Below are positions 21,850-28,899 of a stretch of 40,394 nt of DNA, piece by piece. Under the pieces are notes generated by a model. It was given only the letters and a program-made list of their open reading frames with translations. It had not been told where the DNA came from and searched no databases. Origin of the DNA: Pseudomonadota bacterium (GTDB lineage Bacteria; Pseudomonadota; Gammaproteobacteria; Burkholderiales; Rhodocyclaceae); assembly GCA_963205435.1 (NCBI GenBank), contig CAUJIV010000066.1, positions 1-40,394 on the forward strand. Reading direction: 5' to 3'. The position numbers were made by a program, and so were the translations under genes. How positions within the stretch are numbered: the first letter of the stretch is position 1; every line of letters begins with the position of its first letter.

Positions 21850-22230
21850 CACCGCCTTTGATGCCGAGAGCGCAAAGACGCCAAGACGCAAACCGCTTTT
21901 GACACCGAGGACACAGAGGCACAGAGAACACAGAGAGAACCCGACCGGGATGCTTTTCTCTCTGTGACCTCTGTGTCTCCGTGACCTCTTTGCGGGAAGC
22001 GGTTTGAAATCTCGGTTTTCTTCGCGCTCTTGGCGCCTTTGCGGCCTTCGCGTTGGAGGAGGTTGAAGGAACCAAACCGCTTTCGCCGCCGAGGACACAG
22101 AGAGAATCTTGCCGGAATGCTTTTCTCCGTGCCCTCTGTGTCTCCGTGGTCTCTGTGTTGGAAGAGGTTCGTTTATCGTAGCTGTTTTGCGTTCTTGGCG
22201 TCTTTGCGGCCTTGGCGTTGGAAGCGGTTC
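21850..22230. repeat. Mosaic of A and B repeat pieces
   Basis: No gene in 21768-22333. From left to right: an A arm (GAGAGCGCAAAGACGCC), a full B palindrome (about 21903-21995, centre GGGATGCTTTTCTC), an A right arm (to about 22065), a second B (about 22088-22168, centre CCGGAATGCTTTTCTC) and another A right arm ending GGAAGCGGTTC (about 22231). B copies are nested within A arms, as if one element inserted into another. Confidence 0.75.
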
Positions 22231-22333
22231 GGCCTGACAACGCAGCGGGACAAGGCTGCGGGATGCAAATTGATGCGGCATGATGGAAAGGGGGAATCAC
22301 GCCTCTGCCCCCCATCTGGCACGGCGATAGCCG

Positions 22334-22363
22334 AAAAAAAACGGCCGCCCGAAGGCGGCCGTT
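22334..22363 (-). terminator. Rho-independent terminator of the porin gene
   Basis: Minus strand: AACGGCCGCC-TTCG-GGCGGCCGTT followed by TTTTTT. Perfect ten-pair stem with a UUCG tetraloop, 33 bases after the porin stop. Confidence 0.95.
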
Positions 22364-22396
22364 GAGCTTCATGCCAGGCGGCTTGCGCCGCGAGGA

Positions 22397-23500
22397 TCAG
22401 AAGTTGTGGGCGATGCCGATGTACAGCTGGCGGGCATCTTCGCCGGCGTTCGTCGCCGTCGCACCGTTGGCGCCGAGGCCGAACATGTCGTACGAGCCAC
22501 CTTTGTCGTTGCTGACCTTGGTGTAGTAGACGCCCATCGAGGTACGGTTGGAGAAGCCATAGTCGTAGCCCAGGCCCCACTGCTTGCCCTTGCTGTTGAC
22601 CACGTTGCTGGTCTTGCCGGCGCGGGCGTAGTTGAAATACACCTTGTGCGGGCCGAAGGCATAGCTGACCGGGATCATCCAGGCGCTGCGGGTGTTGTTG
22701 CCGGCGGCTCCGCTGTTCTTCAGCGAGCTGCGGTCATACTCGAGGCCCAGCTTCAGGCCCATGGCGAAGTTGTAGCCGAACCACAGGCGGGTGCTGCGCT
22801 GATCGGTGGTGGCGGCAACGCGGTTTTCCTGGTTGCCGTTCCAGTAGCTCAGGCCAGCCATGATCGGGCCGTTGTTGTAGCGCACGGCACCGGTCCAGGC
22901 GCGGCCGGCGCCCGGGTCACCCGCGGCGCGGTTGGTTTGACCTTCCTGCGCGTTTGCCACCCATGCGGTAGAGTAGCCGAGGCGGGCGGTCAGGCCGTTC
23001 CAGTTCGGGCTGTCCCACAGGATGAAGTTGTTGCTGCGGGTGCCGTTGGCGATTGTCACGCCATTGACCTGGGACATCAGGCCGAAGCTGACGATCGACT
23101 GCAGGGAGCCGGCGCGGTTGGCCTCGAGGCCGATCATCTCGCTGTAGTGCACGTCCCAGCGGCCGAAGCCGATCTTGCCGAAGCCGCCCATCAGGCCGAC
23201 GCCGGAGTTGCCGGCCGCCCAGCCCGTGCCGCCGCCCACAGCGCCGGAGTCGTTGGCGAAGCGGGAATCCACCTGGCCCCAGGCCTTCAGGCCGCCGCCG
23301 AGGTCCTCGACGACGCTGAAGATGATGCGCGACGACTGGTCGGAAACTTTCGACTCGGTGTCATACCCGGTCGCCGGGCCGCTCAGCTTGTAGCTTTCCC
23401 AGCCGGTTGCGAAGCGGCCGGAGATCGTCACGTTGGTCTGCGCCATGGCCGGCACGGCGAGCAGGCCGGCGACAGCGGCAGCGATGAGTTTCTTTTGCAT
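22397..23500 (-). CDS. Gram-negative trimeric porin
   Basis: Outer-membrane diffusion channel, 367 residues. Signal peptide MQKKLIAAAVAGLLAVPAMA, cleaved after AMA, then QTNVTISGRFATGW as the first beta strand. The body alternates polar and hydrophobic residues as in 16-stranded barrels and ends with the terminal Phe (YIGIAHNF) recognised by the BAM complex. The wording matches the betaproteobacterial Gram-neg-porin group (OmpC/BpaF-like). ATG 23500 has AAGGAG seven bases ahead; longer upstream frames have no signal peptide. It is monocistronic with a strong terminator. It is embedded in the TA/repeat zone, suggesting the zone tolerates ordinary genes. Confidence 0.93.
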   Translation of the reverse strand: MQKKLIAAAVAGLLAVPAMAQTNVTISGRFATGWESYKLSGPATGYDTESKVSDQSSRIIFSVVEDLGGGLKAWGQVDSRFANDSGAVGGGTGWAAGNSGVGLMGGFGKIGFGRWDVHYSEMIGLEANRAGSLQSIVSFGLMSQVNGVTIANGTRSNNFILWDSPNWNGLTARLGYSTAWVANAQEGQTNRAAGDPGAGRAWTGAVRYNNGPIMAGLSYWNGNQENRVAATTDQRSTRLWFGYNFAMGLKLGLEYDRSSLKNSGAAGNNTRSAWMIPVSYAFGPHKVYFNYARAGKTSNVVNSKGKQWGLGYDYGFSNRTSMGVYYTKVSNDKGGSYDMFGLGANGATATNAGEDARQLYIGIAHNF

Positions 23501-23747
23501 TGAGTTTCTCCTTTTATTGAAGGTTCGGCGCGACCGTTTTTGCGATGCCATGTGCACATCATGTACTGCATCGCATCCACCGACTTCGCCTGCCATGCTT
23601 CCCGAAAACCTGAGAAGTCAGGGGCAATTCTGACGCTACGCCCCGGCACGGGCAAGCAAAAACGCTGAAAGAGGCTGAATTCACGCCTGATTTGTTGTGT
23701 TTTTGCAACATCTAAAAATCAATTGATTTTCAATAACTTTCAGAATT
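23501..23747 (-). promoter_or_regulatory. AT-rich upstream region of the porin gene
   Basis: 247 bases between the porin and the trpC remnant. It holds a perfect 16-base palindrome AAAATCAATTGATTTT (23715-23730) and a GTTG-TGTTTTT-GCAAC motif. The local AT content suggests the porin promoter; I cannot choose -35/-10 boxes with confidence. The mRNA leader would be up to about 200 bases. Confidence 0.4.
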
Positions 23748-23952
23748 TCAGGTGTGAGCGAAAAGACTCGATAGGGCCACACCCGGATCAGCCGCCCGCA
23801 TGAACGCCTCGCCAACAAGAAACGCTTTGACATCATTGGCTTGCATCATGAAAACGGCATCCGTCGTACTGATCCCGCTCTCGCTGACGACGATGCGGCC
23901 AGCGGGAATCCGTCCGAGCTGCGACAGCGTCGTTTCCAAGGAGACCTCGAGA
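23748..23952 (-). pseudogene. Truncated trpC remnant (C-terminal about 68 codons)
   Basis: This aligns without gaps to the last part of the intact trpC (25482-25686): [26 protein letters not shown], then [15 protein letters not shown]. The first 80 bases of the match (SLETTL to SESGI) are nearly identical; the rest is clearly diverged, so it is either an older duplicate or a recombinant with another trpC. The N-terminal 200 residues, including most catalytic lysines, are absent; the match ends abruptly at a C repeat. The remaining frame has no ribosome-binding site and is almost certainly not functional. Confidence 0.85.
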
Positions 23953-24019
23953 AAGGCGAAAGACAAAGGATTCTTGTTTTCCTCTGTGTCTCCGTGCCTC
24001 TGTGGTGAATGGTTCCAGG
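23951..24019. repeat. Repeat C, right half
   Basis: GGATTCTTGTTTTCCTCTG followed by CTCCGTGCCTCTGTGGTGAA and ending GGTTCCAGG. It lacks the left arm seen in the other two C copies and abuts the break point of the trpC remnant. GGAAACTTGGGCAG and CCACGGCTTCC follow at once. Confidence 0.75.
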
Positions 24020-24047
24020 AAACTTGGGCAGACCACGGCTTCCGTGT

Positions 24048-24232
24048 TCAGAAATGCTTGGGCAGGCCGGCCTGCTTGAGCACCGCGTTGGCGGTATGGC
24101 GCGACTTGATTTTGTTGTCGACGGGGAAACGCACTCCGTTATTCGGACTAAACCAAATTCGTGGTCGCCCTTGCCGGCCCTCTCGAACCGGCAGCCGGCA
24201 TCGCGCAACAGGCGTTTGAGTTCGGGGCCCAT
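24048..24232 (-). pseudogene. hicA: HicA-like toxin gene with a one-base frameshift (module 3)
   Basis: Starts at ATG 24232 (MGPELKRLLRDAGC, then FERAGKGDHE) and continues, one frame away, as IWFSPNNGVRFPVD, then SRHTANAVLKQAGLPKHF. Together they form a complete HicA-type mRNA interferase of about 61 residues with the catalytic His in GDHE. The span is 185 bases, one short of 62 codons; one A appears to be missing at about 24155-24160, in the run CACGAATTTGG. Without it the first frame reads on out of phase into repeat C. Either the toxin is inactivated or this is a base-calling error. The start overlaps the antitoxin stop by one base (TGATG). Confidence 0.85.
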
Positions 24233-24465
24233 CAGGCCGCGCGGCGGGTCGTTTCAAATCGGCGTGTCAGCAACTCGAAGGGAATTTCTCCGCCATCTGG
24301 ACAGCCGTTCGCATCGAGCAGTTCTGGAATCAGGATCTTGAGCTTTTCGACAAGCAGTTCGGCGGTGACAGCCTCGGTAGCCAGCCCCGGCACATCATCG
24401 CTCGTAGCCACCCATACCATGGCTTCCTCATCCCACTCCGCGCGTACGAAATAAATCTTCGGCAT
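24232..24465 (-). CDS. hicB: HicB-like antitoxin, DUF1902 type (module 3)
   Basis: 77 residues starting MPKIYFVRAEWDEEAMVWVATSDDVPGL, the degraded RNase H-like fold of HicB/DUF1902 proteins. The middle reads VTAELLVEKLKILIPELLDANG. It lacks a C-terminal DNA-binding domain, unlike full-length HicB, so autoregulation would need another factor. ATG 24465 has AAAGGACGG upstream. The gene order antitoxin-toxin is as usual for DUF1902-HicA pairs. If the toxin frame is really broken, this antitoxin is an orphan. Confidence 0.85.
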   Translation of the reverse strand: MPKIYFVRAEWDEEAMVWVATSDDVPGLATEAVTAELLVEKLKILIPELLDANGCPDGGEIPFELLTRRFETTRRAA

Positions 24466-24516
24466 TTGGACCGTCCTTTCGGGTCTCAGCCTATCGCAAA
24501 ACCGGGAACGGACCGC

Positions 24517-24627
24517 GGTTTTGAAAACCCTTGGCCACAAAGACGCAGAGGCACAGAGAGAGGCGAAAGGCGAAAGACTCTTGTTTTCCTCTGCATCTCC
24601 CTGCCTCTGTGGTGAAGGGTTCCAAGA
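24517..24627. repeat. Repeat C, full copy between hicBA and the mazEF-like pair
   Basis: Starts GGTTTTGAAAACCC, left arm CCACAAAGACGCAGAGGCAC, centre CGAAAGACTCTTGTTTTCC, right arm GCCTCTGTGGTGAAGGGTTCC. The arms are mutually complementary. GGAAAACTGGGACAGACACG follows, as beside the first C copy. Confidence 0.8.
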
Positions 24628-24672
24628 AGGAAAACTGGGACAGACACGGTTTCGCAGGGCGAGCCACAAGCG

Positions 24673-25029
24673 CTACGACGCCAGAAATCGATGCAACGCG
24701 CTCAGCACGCGCAGCCGGTCGGCCTTGGGCAGCGTGCCGATTCGCTTGCGGAAAGCGGATCGCTCGACCATCGCGAGCTTGCTTGGCCGCACGCGAGAAT
24801 CGACAGGCAGCCCTGCTGTCTCGATGTCGCTGATGCCGACATCTCCTTCGACCGGCGCATGTCCGGCGGAGGTGATCATGGCCAGAAAGTACTTGCCTGC
24901 GCGGCCGTGCAGCGCTTCGGACGAAACCACCACGGCCGGCCTCACCTTGACGGCATTCCGATCGGTGAAGGGAAAAGGCAGGATCACCACATCCCATGAC
25001 CGGATGCGCTCATCATCCGAGTTGGTCAT
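24673..25029 (-). CDS. MazF/PemK-family toxin (module 4)
   Basis: 118 residues. SWDVVILPFPFTDRNAVKVRPAVVVSSE is the standard MazF/PemK opening (beta barrel, with the RPAVV strand), and AMITSAGHAPVEGDVGI holds the conserved Thr/Ser loop; VDSRVRPSKLAMVERSAF follows. Predicted sequence-specific mRNA endonuclease. ATG 25029 lies 17 bases inside the upstream antitoxin gene. The subgroup with a longer C-terminus is often paired with ribbon-helix-helix rather than MazE antitoxins, as here. Confidence 0.9.
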   Translation of the reverse strand: MTNSDDERIRSWDVVILPFPFTDRNAVKVRPAVVVSSEALHGRAGKYFLAMITSAGHAPVEGDVGISDIETAGLPVDSRVRPSKLAMVERSAFRKRIGTLPKADRLRVLSALHRFLAS

Positions 25030-25279
25030 AAACCGAGTCCGCTTCGGATGCCCACTCGGTGAAGCCCTGGAAGGGGTCGTCGACCGCTTCCTCTCCCTCA
25101 CGGGGAAACACCAGCCTCGACTGCGCCGGCCCGGCGGCGCGCATCGTGAAATAAGCCCGTACGGCCTCACGGAAAAACTCGGAGCGGCTGCGCCCTTCGC
25201 GCAGGCAAACCTGTTCGATTTTTTCCGCCATCGCCGGCGGCATGCTGATGGCGAAGCGCTGAAATGTCTTGTTCGTCAT
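25013..25279 (-). CDS. Ribbon-helix-helix antitoxin of the mazEF-like module 4
   Basis: 88 residues: FQRFAISMPPAMAEKIEQVCLREGRSRSEFFREAVRAYF is a textbook CopG/MetJ-type RHH (strand RFAISM, two helices). The acidic C-terminus (EEAVDDPFQGFTEWASEAD) should neutralise the toxin. Ribosome-binding site AAAGGAAGG precedes ATG 25279. The direct repeat GTATTAC (25292-25298 and 25312-25318) just upstream is a likely operator. Confidence 0.9.
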   Translation of the reverse strand: MTNKTFQRFAISMPPAMAEKIEQVCLREGRSRSEFFREAVRAYFTMRAAGPAQSRLVFPREGEEAVDDPFQGFTEWASEADSVYDQLG

Positions 25280-25291
25280 GACCTTCCTTTG

Positions 25292-25339
25292 GTATTACTA
25301 AATGATACGAAGTATTACGCAATAAACACTATCAGTCAA
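25292..25339 (-). promoter_or_regulatory. Promoter/operator of TA module 4
   Basis: TTGACT (25339-25334), 17-base spacer, AATACT (25316-25311), a modest match. Two GTATTAC repeats, 20 bases apart, overlap the -10 region with ATAC-GAA-GTAT between them. Confidence 0.4.
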
Positions 25340-25346
25340 GGAAGCC

Positions 25347-25449
25347 GGTTTTGAAAACCCTTGACCACAGAGACACGGAGGCACAGAGAAAGACGAAAGG
25401 TTCTTGTTTTCCTCTGTGTCTCCGTGCCTCAGTGGTGAATGGTTCCAGG
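25347..25449. repeat. Repeat C, full copy between TA module 4 and trpC
   Basis: GGTTTTGAAAACCC start, left arm CCACAGAGACACGGAGGCAC, centre CGAAAGGTTCTTGTTTTCC, right arm GTGTCTCCGTGCCTCAGTGG, end GGTTCCAGG. It lies 33 bases past the trpC stop and could serve as a terminator on either strand. Confidence 0.85.
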
Positions 25450-25481
25450 TGCTTTCGAGCCACGGAAACCAGAGCCGCCCC

Positions 25482-26333
25482 CTACCCGAAAAGGGCCTGC
25501 AAGGCCAGTCCCGGCTCGGGCGCCCGCATGAAGGCTTCGCCAACGAGAAAGGCATTGACGCCCCGGCTGCGCATCAGAGCAACGTCTGCCGGGGCCTGGA
25601 TGCCGCTTTCGCTGACGACGATGCGCCCGGCCGGAATCCGCCCGAGCTGCGACAGCGTCGTTTCCAGGGAGACCTCGAAAGTGCGCAGGTCGCGGTTGTT
25701 GATGCCGATCAGCGGCGTCTCCAGTTGCAGGGCGAGATCCAGTTCGGCGGCATCGTGCGACTCGACCAGCACCGCCATGCCCAGTTCATGGGCGAGGGTT
25801 TCGAGTTCGCGCATGGCGGCGACTGCCCCCCTCTCCCCAGCCCTCTCCCCGAGGGGAGAGGGGGCTCCCCCGCGGGGGAGAGGGGGCAGGAAGGCGGCGA
25901 CGATGAGCAGGATGCAGTCCGCGCCCATGGCGCGCGCCTCGAGCACCTGGCAGGGGTCGATGACGAAATCCTTGCGCAGCACCGGCAGGTCGCAGGCGGC
26001 GCGCGCTTCAAGCAGATGCTGCGGCGCGCCCTGGAAGAAGCGCCGGTCGGTCAGCACCGAGAGGCAGGCGGCGCCGTGGGCGGCGTAGCTGCGGGCGATC
26101 TCCGCCGGGCGAAAATCGGCGCGAATGACGCCCTGCGAGGGGCTGGCGCGCTTGATCTCGGCGATCACCGCCGGCTTGCCGAGGCTGATCTTCGCGCGGA
26201 TGGCGCCGATGAAGTCGCGCGGCGGCGCCGCGGCCCGCGCTTCGGCGCGAAGCACCGCCAGCGGCTTCGCCGCCAGCAGGGCGGCGACTTCCTCGCGCTT
26301 GACGGCGAGGATCTTCTGCAGGATGTCAGACAT
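25482..26333 (-). CDS. trpC: Indole-3-glycerol phosphate synthase with in-frame palindromic insertion
   Basis: Fourth step of tryptophan synthesis: ring closure of CdRP to indole-glycerol phosphate. 283 residues, about 20 longer than usual. Catalytic blocks are intact: [47 protein letters not shown]. The excess is at residues 149-170 ([20 protein letters not shown]), between LLIVAAF (end of strand 5) and [13 protein letters not shown] (helix 5); it is encoded by a palindromic DNA repeat and not part of the family. The loop is on the catalytic face of the barrel, so activity may be affected. ATG 26333 has GAGGAGG ahead. It is separated from trpD by repeat A material. Confidence 0.95.
   Translation of the reverse strand: MSDILQKILAVKREEVAALLAAKPLAVLRAEARAAAPPRDFIGAIRAKISLGKPAVIAEIKRASPSQGVIRADFRPAEIARSYAAHGAACLSVLTDRRFFQGAPQHLLEARAACDLPVLRKDFVIDPCQVLEARAMGADCILLIVAAFLPPLPRGGAPSPLGERAGERGAVAAMRELETLAHELGMAVLVESHDAAELDLALQLETPLIGINNRDLRTFEVSLETTLSQLGRIPAGRIVVSESGIQAPADVALMRSRGVNAFLVGEAFMRAPEPGLALQALFG
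25825..25890. repeat. Palindromic element inserted in frame in trpC
   Basis: GCCCCCCTCTCCCC...GGGGAGAGGGGGC: two nested hairpins, CCCTCTCCCC/GAGGGGAGAGGG and CTCCCCCGCGGGGGAG. The insert of about 66 bases is a multiple of three and has no stop in the trpC frame. The CCCTCTCCCC palindrome type is, as I recall, common as an intergenic repeat in proteobacteria. Confidence 0.9.
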
Positions 26334-26343
26334 GCGCCTCCTC

Positions 26344-26498
26344 AACCGCCTTCAACGCAAAGGTCGCAAAGACGCAAAGAAGTGCAATATTTTCATCTCG
26401 ATTGCGGAAACTGGGGGACAGAATTCGATTTTGATTTTTTCATCTCGATCGTCTTTGCGTCCTTTGCGCCTTCGCGCTCTTGGCGTCGAAAGCGCTTC
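26344..26498. repeat. Variant repeat A between trpC and trpD
   Basis: Left arm AACCGCCTTCAACGCAAAGG, right arm CTTTGCGCC...TCGAAAGCGCTT, with a different centre: two CATCTCGAT copies flanking GGAAACTGGGGGACAG. It ends at the trpD stop. Confidence 0.75.
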
Positions 26499-27522
26499 AA
26501 GCAAGTCGCTGCGTGAAGCTGACGAACGCGTCGAGCTTGGCCCGCGCCGCGCCGCTGGTGATCGTCTCGCGCGCCAGCGCGATGCCCGCGCCGATCGAGG
26601 CGGCGATATTGGCCGCGTAGAGCGCGGCGCCGGCGTTGAGCGCGACGATCTCGCGCGGCGTGCCCGGCTTATTGTCGAGCGCCTCGAGCACCATCGCCTT
26701 CGACTCGGCGGCGTCGGCGACGCGCAGGCCGCGGTTGGAGACCATCTGCAGGCCGTAGTCTTCCGGGTGGATCTCGTACTCGCGGATCTCGCCGTCCTTC
26801 AACTCGCCGACCATGGTGGCGGCGCCGAGCGAGATCTCGTCCATGCCGTCCTTGCCCCATACCACCAGCACGTGCCCGGCGCCGAGCTCGCGCATGACGC
26901 GCACCTGGATGCCGACGAGGTCGGGGTGGAAGACGCCCATCAGGGTGTTCGGCGCGCCGGCCGGGTTGGTCAGCGGGCCGAGGATGTTGAACAGGGTGCG
27001 CACGCCCATCTCGCGCCGCACCGGGGCGACGTTCTTCATCGCCGGATGGTGGTTGGGCGCGAACATGAAGCCCATGCCGGTGGCGGCGATGCACTCGGCC
27101 ACCTGCGGCGCGCTCAGGTCGATTCGGGCGCCGAGCGCCTCGAGCACGTCGGCCGCGCCGGACTTCGAGGAGACGCCGCGGTTGCCGTGCTTGGCCACCG
27201 TGGCGCCGGCGGCCGCGGCGACGAAGGCGGCGGCGGTGGAGATGTTGAAGGTGTGCGAGGCGTCGCCGCCGGTGCCGACGACATCGACGAAATGCGGGCC
27301 GTGCGGGGCGTCCACCCGGGCGCACAGTTCGCGCATCACCTTGGCGGCGGCGGAGATCTCGCCGATGGTCTCCTTCTTCACGCGCAGGCCGGTAAGCAGG
27401 GCGGCCGTCATCACCGGCGAGAGCTCGCCGCGCATGATCTGGCGCATCAGGTAGAGCATCTCGTCGTGGAAAATCTCGCGGTGCTCGATGGTTCGCTGCA
27501 GGGCTTCCTGGGGGGTGATCAT
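26497..27522 (-). CDS. trpD: Anthranilate phosphoribosyltransferase
   Basis: Second step of tryptophan synthesis, joining anthranilate and PRPP. 341 residues. Key motifs are [17 protein letters not shown] (PRPP loop), [21 protein letters not shown] (substrate and anthranilate site), and [34 protein letters not shown]. The start ATG 27522 (MITPQEAL) overlaps the stop of the upstream PIN toxin as ATGA; no independent ribosome-binding site stands out other than inside the toxin gene. trpD expression is therefore likely coupled to translation of the TA module inserted between it and trpG. Confidence 0.97.
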   Translation of the reverse strand: MITPQEALQRTIEHREIFHDEMLYLMRQIMRGELSPVMTAALLTGLRVKKETIGEISAAAKVMRELCARVDAPHGPHFVDVVGTGGDASHTFNISTAAAFVAAAAGATVAKHGNRGVSSKSGAADVLEALGARIDLSAPQVAECIAATGMGFMFAPNHHPAMKNVAPVRREMGVRTLFNILGPLTNPAGAPNTLMGVFHPDLVGIQVRVMRELGAGHVLVVWGKDGMDEISLGAATMVGELKDGEIREYEIHPEDYGLQMVSNRGLRVADAAESKAMVLEALDNKPGTPREIVALNAGAALYAANIAASIGAGIALARETITSGAARAKLDAFVSFTQRLA

Positions 27523-27965
27523 GACGTTGCCTGTTTGTCCATGAACCAATTCAAAATCTTGAGCCCGGAAAAATGCCTGAAATCGCTCGTGTTCCGGGTC
27601 ACCAGCGTCAGTCCGTGAGTCTGCGCAATCGCGGCAATCTGCCCATCGACAAACGGCGGCGTGCGGCCGGCCACCACAAGCCGGGCGCGCTCGCGCGCAT
27701 GCCACTCGGCGGCTTCGGCGGCATAGGGCAGCACCGGCAGCTCGGCGCGTGCCAGCGCTTCGAGATAGGCGGCCACGGCCGTGCGCTTGCGCGAGGGCGG
27801 CATCAGGAACAGGCCATGATGCAGTTCATGCCAGCTGATCGCCGAGGTGGCGATACGATCCGCGTGGCGCCGTAACTGTCTCATCACCCTGTCATCTGGC
27901 GTCGCGCGGGTCGGCTCGGACAGAATATTGGTGTCGAGCAGATAGCGCAGATTCACGGTCGCCAC
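27519..27965 (-). CDS. vapC: VapC-type PIN-domain toxin coupled to trpD (module 5)
   Basis: 148 residues: [15 protein letters not shown] (first Asp), [10 protein letters not shown] (Glu), [17 protein letters not shown] (Asp), LVTRNTSDF near the end. This is the FitB-like VapC subgroup. It overlaps its antitoxin by 13 bases and its TGA overlaps the trpD ATG. Its position inside the trp operon means its mRNA would carry trpD as well. Confidence 0.93.
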   Translation of the reverse strand: MATVNLRYLLDTNILSEPTRATPDDRVMRQLRRHADRIATSAISWHELHHGLFLMPPSRKRTAVAAYLEALARAELPVLPYAAEAAEWHARERARLVVAGRTPPFVDGQIAAIAQTHGLTLVTRNTSDFRHFSGLKILNWFMDKQATS

Positions 27966-28225
27966 GCCCGTCTGCCCTGCGAAGCGTCGCGCGGCGGCAG
28001 CCAGTCGCTATCATCGAGACTGGCGGCGAAATCCCGCCGGAATGCGTCGATGGCAGCGGCCAAGGCCCGGCGCCGGGGCGCCAGCCGGGCAAATTCGCTG
28101 GCGGAAACGATGACGGCCACCGGCTTGCCGCGGCGCGACAGAGTCACCGGCCTGCCGGCTTCCGCCTCGCGCACCACTCCCGAAAGGTCATTGCGGGCCT
28201 CGGCAATCGAATAGGTTTTGTCCAT
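27953..28225 (-). CDS. Phd/YefM-family antitoxin (module 5)
   Basis: 90 residues: MDKTYSIAEARNDLSGVVREAEAGRPVTLSRRGKPVAVIVSASEFARL is a full Phd/YefM N-terminal domain. The acidic and aromatic C-terminus (DDSDWLPPRD) should dock on the PIN toxin. It begins 95 bases after the trpG stop. An inverted repeat (28245-28271) and a perfect palindrome (28288-28299) lie in that gap, so the antitoxin probably represses its own promoter and, with it, part of the trpD supply. Confidence 0.92.
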   Translation of the reverse strand: MDKTYSIAEARNDLSGVVREAEAGRPVTLSRRGKPVAVIVSASEFARLAPRRRALAAAIDAFRRDFAASLDDSDWLPPRDASQGRRAWRP

Positions 28226-28244
28226 GACAAGGACTCCAGGGAAT

Positions 28245-28332
28245 GTTCGCGCCCAACGCCTGGGCGAGAACAGGCTCCATCAAATGTCTATCTAGATAGC
28301 CATATTATCCGGCCTGTTCCTCAGCCTTGCAA
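28245..28332 (-). promoter_or_regulatory. Promoter, operator and leader hairpin of TA module 5, overlapping the trpG 3' end
   Basis: TTGCAA (28332-28327), 17-base spacer, GATAAT (28309-28304); the -35 box is inside the last codons of trpG. The palindrome CTATCTAGATAG (28288-28299) sits at the expected transcription start. A hairpin GTTCTCGCCCA/TGGGCGCGAAC (28245-28271) precedes the antitoxin start. Confidence 0.6.
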
Positions 28333-28899
28333 GAAATTCCCGAGCAGGTGGTGGCCGTGCTCGCTGCGGATCGACTCGGGATGGAACTGCACGCCCTCGA
28401 CCGGGCACTCCGCCGGAAAGCCGCGATGGCGCACGCCCATGATCTCGCCGTCCTCGGCCCACGCCGTCACCTCGAGGCAGTCCGGCAGCGAGTCGCGCTC
28501 GATGGCGAGCGAGTGGTAGCGCACGGCAGCGAAGGGATCCGGTAGCCCGCGGAAGACGCCGGCGCCGCCATGGCGCACCGGCGACACCTTGCCGTGCATC
28601 AGTCGGCGGGCGGGCACGACCCTGCCGCCGAAGGCGGCGCCGATCGCCTGGTGGCCGAGGCAGACACCGAGCAGCGGCAGCTTGCCGGCGAAGGCGCGGA
28701 TCGCCGCCAGCGAGACGCCGGCCTCGGCCGGCGTGCACGGGCCGGGGGAGATGACGAGACGGTGCGGCCTCAATGCGGCGATCTCCTCAACCGTGATCTC
28801 GTCGTTGCGGAAGACGCGCACCGTCTCGCCGAGCTCGCCGAAGTACTGCACCAGGTTCCAGGTGAAGGAGTCGTAGTTGTCGACCATCAGGAGTCTCAT
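28321..28899 (-). CDS. trpG: Anthranilate synthase component II (glutamine amidotransferase)
   Basis: Supplies ammonia from glutamine to TrpE. 192 residues. [16 protein letters not shown] at the N-terminus, the oxyanion [10 protein letters not shown], the catalytic Cys in [12 protein letters not shown], and the His-Glu pair in GVQFHPESI. It may also serve folate synthesis with PabB. ATG 28899 has AAGGA about nine bases ahead. Normally trpE lies directly upstream; here an AT-rich spacer and then ICE genes follow, so trpE has been displaced. Confidence 0.97.
   Translation of the reverse strand: MRLLMVDNYDSFTWNLVQYFGELGETVRVFRNDEITVEEIAALRPHRLVISPGPCTPAEAGVSLAAIRAFAGKLPLLGVCLGHQAIGAAFGGRVVPARRLMHGKVSPVRHGGAGVFRGLPDPFAAVRYHSLAIERDSLPDCLEVTAWAEDGEIMGVRHRGFPAECPVEGVQFHPESIRSEHGHHLLGNFLQG

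Noticed and set aside
23951-25449. Integron attC sites flanking TA cassettes
   Set aside because: The arms of repeat C do not show the paired RYYYAAC/GTTRRRY core sites, and no integrase gene is present. The cassette-like layout remains interesting on other grounds.
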